From: Hanstruepera flava | GTDB lineage: Bacteria > Bacteroidota > Bacteroidia > Flavobacteriales > Flavobacteriaceae | Assembly (NCBI RefSeq): GCF_023634025.1 | Contig: NZ_JALJCW010000003.1 | Location: 372,001-436,000 of the forward strand | Length of the DNA stretch: 64,000 nucleotides | Direction of reading: 5' to 3' | Part shown: one piece after another, positions 60,962 to 64,000 of the stretch | How positions within the stretch are numbered: position 1 is the first letter of the stretch | Layout of the letters: each line of letters opens with the position of its first letter | Made by a program: the position numbers and the translations under genes | Notes under the pieces: generated by a model | Seen by the model: the letters and a program-made list of their open reading frames with translations, nothing else | Told to the model about the DNA's origin: nothing | Databases searched by the model: none

Positions 60962-62209
60962 ATGAAAAATTTAGTTATTCTTGGAGCAGGTACTTCTGGA
61001 ACCATGATGTCTAATCATTTAGTTTCAAAACTTCCAAAAAAGGATTGGAAAATCACCATAATTGATCAATACAAAACACATTATTATCAACCTGGTTTTT
61101 TGTTCTTACCCTTCGATATATATACAACCAAACAGGTTAAAAAAAATGGTAAAAAATTTATTCCAAAAGATGTTAATTATATTCAGGAAAAAATTGAATT
61201 AATTGAACCTGAAGAGAATAAAGTAAACCTAGCCAATGGGTCTACATTAGAATATGACATACTAATTATCGCTACCGGTGCTAAAATAGCTCCAGATGAA
61301 ATTGAAGGAATGAATGGTCCAGAATGGTATAAGAGCATTTTCGATTTCTATACCTATGAAGGAGCAAAAGCTTTAAGAAACAAATTGAGAACTTGGGAAG
61401 GTGGTAAATTAGTCGTTCATATTACAGAAATGCCTATTAAATGTCCTGTTGCACCTCTTGAATTTGCATTTTTAGCAGACTCTTATTTCAAGAATAAAGG
61501 TATGCGTGATAAGGTAGATATTACCTATGTAACGCCTTTAGGTGGCGCATTTACCAAGCCTAAAGCGACCAAGGCTTTACATTACTTATTAGAAGAAAAA
61601 AACATTAAAGAAGTTACAGACTTTAATATCGAACGTGTTGATTATGAAAACAACAAAATTATAGATTACGCCGATGTTGAAATAGAATATGATCTTTTGG
61701 TTACTGTGCCAACAAATATGGGAGATGCATTAATTGAACGTTCAGGAATGGGAGACGATTTAAATTTTGTTCCTACTCATAAAGCCACACTACAAACAAA
61801 GGCCTACGAAAATATTTTTGCTATTGGAGATGCTACAAATTTGCCAGCATCTAAAGCAGGTTCTGTCGCCCATTTTGAAGCCGAAATTCTTACTGAAAAC
61901 ATACTGCGCTTCATTAAAGGTGAACCATTGAAAGAAGAGTTTGATGGCCATGCCAACTGTTTTGTAGAAACTGGGAATGGTAAAGCATTGCTAATTGATT
62001 TCAACTATACGCACGAACCTGTTGAAGGCACTTTCCCAATTCCTGGTGTTGGACCTTTAAAACTATTAAAGGAAAGTAGAACAAATCATATGGGTAAAAT
62101 GGCATTTAGATGGATATATTGGAACATGCTCATTAAAGGAATTCATATTCCATTTGTATCTGCCACAATGAATGAAAAGGGAAAGAAATTTGATAAAATA
62201 ACAAACTAA
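60962..62209 (+). CDS. Sulfide:quinone oxidoreductase-like FAD protein
   Basis: The 415-aa flavoprotein has FAD loops LVILGAGTSGTMMSNH (about 4-19) and NIFAIGDATNLPASKAGSVA (about 279-298), and IIATGAK in between. Conserved Cys C161 (IKCPVAP) and C333 (HANCFVE) sit where the sulfide-oxidising disulfide of SQR lies. SQR oxidises sulfide at the membrane to polysulfide, passing electrons to quinone. The C-terminal hydrophobic stretch (FRWIYWNMLIKGIHIPFV) fits membrane attachment. TusE and DsrE2 genes follow within 15 bp, an operon that would hand the sulfur on. Confidence 0.85.
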   Translation: MKNLVILGAGTSGTMMSNHLVSKLPKKDWKITIIDQYKTHYYQPGFLFLPFDIYTTKQVKKNGKKFIPKDVNYIQEKIELIEPEENKVNLANGSTLEYDILIIATGAKIAPDEIEGMNGPEWYKSIFDFYTYEGAKALRNKLRTWEGGKLVVHITEMPIKCPVAPLEFAFLADSYFKNKGMRDKVDITYVTPLGGAFTKPKATKALHYLLEEKNIKEVTDFNIERVDYENNKIIDYADVEIEYDLLVTVPTNMGDALIERSGMGDDLNFVPTHKATLQTKAYENIFAIGDATNLPASKAGSVAHFEAEILTENILRFIKGEPLKEEFDGHANCFVETGNGKALLIDFNYTHEPVEGTFPIPGVGPLKLLKESRTNHMGKMAFRWIYWNMLIKGIHIPFVSATMNEKGKKFDKITN

Positions 62210-62221
62210 ATATTAGAAATC

Positions 62222-62530
62222 ATGAAAAAATTTATAGCAAATACAGAAATTGATGTAAACGACGAGGGCTATTTAACCGATTTCACACAATGGAACAAAG
62301 ACATTGGAAACGAACTGGCCAAAGAGCAAGAAATAGAAATGACTGACAAGCATTGGGAAGTAATAGACTATATACACGATAAATACAAAAAGGAAGAACC
62401 GTTGTCTATTAGAGGAATCAAAAAAAGTGGTGTTATCAACATTAAAGAATTCTATGCGCTTTTCCCAGCAGGACCACTAAAAAAAGCAACATTAATTGCT
62501 GGAATTCCAAAACCTAAAAGTTGTATTTAA
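62222..62530 (+). CDS. TusE/DsrC family sulfur-carrier protein
   Basis: The 102-aa protein ends in the DsrC/TusE arm GPLKKATLIAGIPKPKSCI; the penultimate C101 is the sulfur-carrying Cys. The second Cys of true DsrC, ten residues earlier, is Thr here, so the protein is TusE-like: it can carry a persulfide but cannot form the DsrC trisulfide. No dissimilatory sulfite reductase is seen nearby. It lies 13 bp after the SQR gene. Confidence 0.87.
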   Translation: MKKFIANTEIDVNDEGYLTDFTQWNKDIGNELAKEQEIEMTDKHWEVIDYIHDKYKKEEPLSIRGIKKSGVINIKEFYALFPAGPLKKATLIAGIPKPKSCI

Positions 62531-62542
62531 AAATTTGAAATT

Positions 62543-63016
62543 ATGAGTACAAAAGTTAAAAAAATGCTTTTCATTTTATCTAAAGCCACAATTGAAAATG
62601 CTTATGCCGCATTTGTAATGGCAAATGGAGCTAGAATGGAAGGTATAGAATCCGAAATATTTTTTACTTTTTTTGGTCTTGAAGCCATTCAAAAGAAAAA
62701 ACTTGAACACTTAAAGGTAGCAACCGTTGGTAATCCTGGAATGCACATACCAACCATGATTGGTGGACTGCCTGGTATGGAGGCGTTAGCTACAAAAATG
62801 ATGAAAAAGGAAATGGAGAAATTGGATATGCCTCCTGTTGATGAGTTTTTAGAAATTCTATCAGATTCTGGTTGTAAACTTTGGGCTTGCAAATTAGCCG
62901 TCGACATGTTCCACCTTGAACGTGAAGATTTAATTGACGATTTGGATGGCATACTTACCATCGGTGATTTTTATAGTCGCGCAGACCAAGAAGGTTGTCA
63001 GCTACTGTTTATATAA
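62543..63016 (+). CDS. DsrE/DsrF/DrsH (DsrE2A)-like sulfurtransferase
   Basis: The 157-aa protein has the DsrE2 pattern (KKMLFILSKATIENAYAAF, then MHIPTMIGGLPGMEALATKM, and SGCKLWACKLAVDMF). Candidate persulfide Cys are C111, C116 and C152. DsrE2 proteins relay sulfane sulfur to TusA or DsrC-type carriers. It completes the SQR-TusE-DsrE2 operon and ends at a strong terminator. Confidence 0.85.
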   Translation: MSTKVKKMLFILSKATIENAYAAFVMANGARMEGIESEIFFTFFGLEAIQKKKLEHLKVATVGNPGMHIPTMIGGLPGMEALATKMMKKEMEKLDMPPVDEFLEILSDSGCKLWACKLAVDMFHLEREDLIDDLDGILTIGDFYSRADQEGCQLLFI

Positions 63017-63019
63017 AAC

Positions 63020-63053
63020 AAAAATGCGTTAGAAATTTCTAACGCATTTTTTT
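63020..63053. terminator. Bidirectional terminator
   Basis: AAAATGCGTTAGAAA and TTTCTAACGCATTTT form a perfect 15-bp palindromic stem (63021-63050) with T-runs on both strands, shared by the sulfur operon and the slipin gene. Confidence 0.9.
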
Positions 63054-63060
63054 ACACCAC

Positions 63061-64000
63061 CTATTTTCCAGAGAAAATCTCTTTTAATTGTGTTACGATG
63101 TTGCCATTACCAGCTACGGTAATTTCACCGATTTTATCGGCAATTTTTTCAACATACTCCATCTCTTTAAGCTTGTACAACATGTCGTTTTCCTCCATTA
63201 GTTTTGCTGTGTTAAGCAAACTACGTGTAGAAGCTGTTTCTTCACGACGTGTAATAATGTTGGCTTGAGCTCGTTTTTGCGCAACTAAAACCTGATTCAT
63301 GATTTCTTTCATTTCACCTGTTAAAATCACATCTCTAATACCGCAGTTCAAAACGTTTACACCCAACTTGGTCGCACTTGCTTTTACGTCTTCAAACACT
63401 GCTTCTGCAATATTATCTTTACGCTCTAACAATTCATCCAAAGTGTAAGCTCCAACATAAGCACGCAACGCTAATTGCATGGTAATGTACAATTGCTTTT
63501 CGTAGTCTTTGTTTTCCAAAAGTGCTTTTTCAATATCGGTGACTTTATACTGTGTATAAAAGTTGATACGAACTGCAGCTTTATCTTTTGTCAACAATTC
63601 CTGACCAGAAATTTCCAATTGCAATTGACGCAAATCGGCTTTAGCGATTTTAATGGTTGTATCGTTTCGCCAGAATCTGTATGTACCTCCATCTAAAGTT
63701 TTGGTATATACATCATCAACCAAAAGCACTGCTTTTTCATAAGTTGCAACTTCAAATGCGCGAATGTATTTGCTCAATTCATAATTGCTGAATAGTGACT
63801 TGTCAATTTTTTCAGTGATATAAATCTTACTCAAATCGGCACGTACAAACTCACGTTCAATCAAACCCTTCCAGTACACGTAGCGTCCAGCAGTTAAAAC
63901 CGTTTTGAAGTTACCTTTTTCGTAAACTAAAACTAGTTCACCATCTTTAACCTCAACAATCTCTAACATCGCTTTTAGCGTTTCGTCTGTTAGTAAGAGT
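63061..64000 (-). CDS. Slipin family SPFH/band 7 protein (5' end outside window)
   Basis: The frame stays open from the Met at 63967-63969 to the window edge (LTDETLKA precedes it), so the true start lies beyond base 64000. Visible are the SPFH domain core (LQLEISGQELLTKDKAAVRINFYTQYKV, broken in text for length, about the middle third) and a Glu/Arg-rich coiled coil (LTGEMKEIMNQVLVAQKRAQA, RREETASTRS) near the C-terminus. Slipins form membrane rings and often pair with NfeD; no NfeD gene is visible here. Confidence 0.85.
   Translation of the reverse strand, partial: LLLTDETLKAMLEIVEVKDGELVLVYEKGNFKTVLTAGRYVYWKGLIEREFVRADLSKIYITEKIDKSLFSNYELSKYIRAFEVATYEKAVLLVDDVYTKTLDGGTYRFWRNDTTIKIAKADLRQLQLEISGQELLTKDKAAVRINFYTQYKVTDIEKALLENKDYEKQLYITMQLALRAYVGAYTLDELLERKDNIAEAVFEDVKASATKLGVNVLNCGIRDVILTGEMKEIMNQVLVAQKRAQANIITRREETASTRSLLNTAKLMEENDMLYKLKEMEYVEKIADKIGEITVAGNGNIVTQLKEIFSGK

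Noticed and set aside
1-64000. CRISPR array, IS element, prophage or genomic island
   Set aside because: No evenly spaced long repeats, transposase or phage genes, or abrupt base-composition shift was seen; the window looks like stable chromosome.

Overview
The window reads as ordinary chromosome of a member of the Bacteroidota, most likely the family Flavobacteriaceae. The DNA is AT-rich. Many genes have the flavobacterial -7 promoter element TAnnTTTG, and clear Shine-Dalgarno sites are largely absent. Two secreted proteases end in type IX secretion (T9SS) sorting domains. A TonB-dependent receptor is paired with a lipoprotein, and nrdB precedes nrdA. Genus cannot be decided from sequence alone. 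No rRNA, CRISPR array, prophage or insertion sequence was seen; one tRNA (Leu, anticodon CAA) is present.

Layout. 1-3.4 kb: 3' end of a TonB-dependent receptor, a beta-helix lipoprotein and a MORN-like secreted protein. 3.4-9.2 kb: a phosphate uptake block with an OprP-like porin, a PiT transporter and a convergent Na/Pi cotransporter, plus an intergenic region that appears to encode a small RNA. 9.3-12.9 kb: class Ia ribonucleotide reductase. 13.5-16.2 kb: a LytTR response regulator and TPR sensor kinase. 16.2-21.7 kb: DUF3109, MarC, a short FAD oxidoreductase, an S41 protease, dCMP deaminase, a HupE-like protein and an outer-membrane protein. 21.7-24.3 kb: tRNA-Leu, prs, rplY, pth. 24.3-29.2 kb: two divergent secreted metalloproteases. 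29.3-39.5 kb: ribF, an HTTM protein, serS, a TPR protein, rsmA, mgtE and a 2-hydroxyacid dehydrogenase. 39.5-46.4 kb: a membrane LuxR-type regulator, small VOC/DUF proteins, a PlsC-GNAT fusion acyltransferase and aspartate kinase. 46.5-59.2 kb: fbp, terB-like, mfd, a TlpA-like protein, yraN, ldcA, metG, a methyltransferase and tex. 59.2-64 kb: a CsgG-like secreted protein, ferritin, a small Cys-rich protein, a sulfide:quinone reductase/TusE/DsrE2 sulfur cassette and a slipin that runs off the edge.

The most interesting signal is in the phosphate block. Three promoters (a short transcript ending at a terminator at 3716-3744, the porin, and the PiT gene) share 7-bp TAACATT-like repeats with an 11-bp period. 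In each, the last repeat ends exactly 11 nt before the -7 TTTG. This is the architecture expected of a Pho box. The short transcript carries a stretch (3677-3698) that is perfectly complementary to 15 nt of the porin 5' leader. It is also complementary to 13 nt (18 with a bulge) of the leader of the Na/Pi cotransporter gene 5.5 kb away. A Pho-controlled antisense-type sRNA that targets phosphate transporters is a testable hypothesis.

Other items worth attention are dispersed palindromic repeats that seem to have inserted in frame into mfd and a dehydrogenase gene, a three-copy 21-bp-period LytTR-type operator, two possible leaderless promoters, and two conserved-looking small ORFs (43 and 58 codons). 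All functional calls come from motif recognition; no database search was run.
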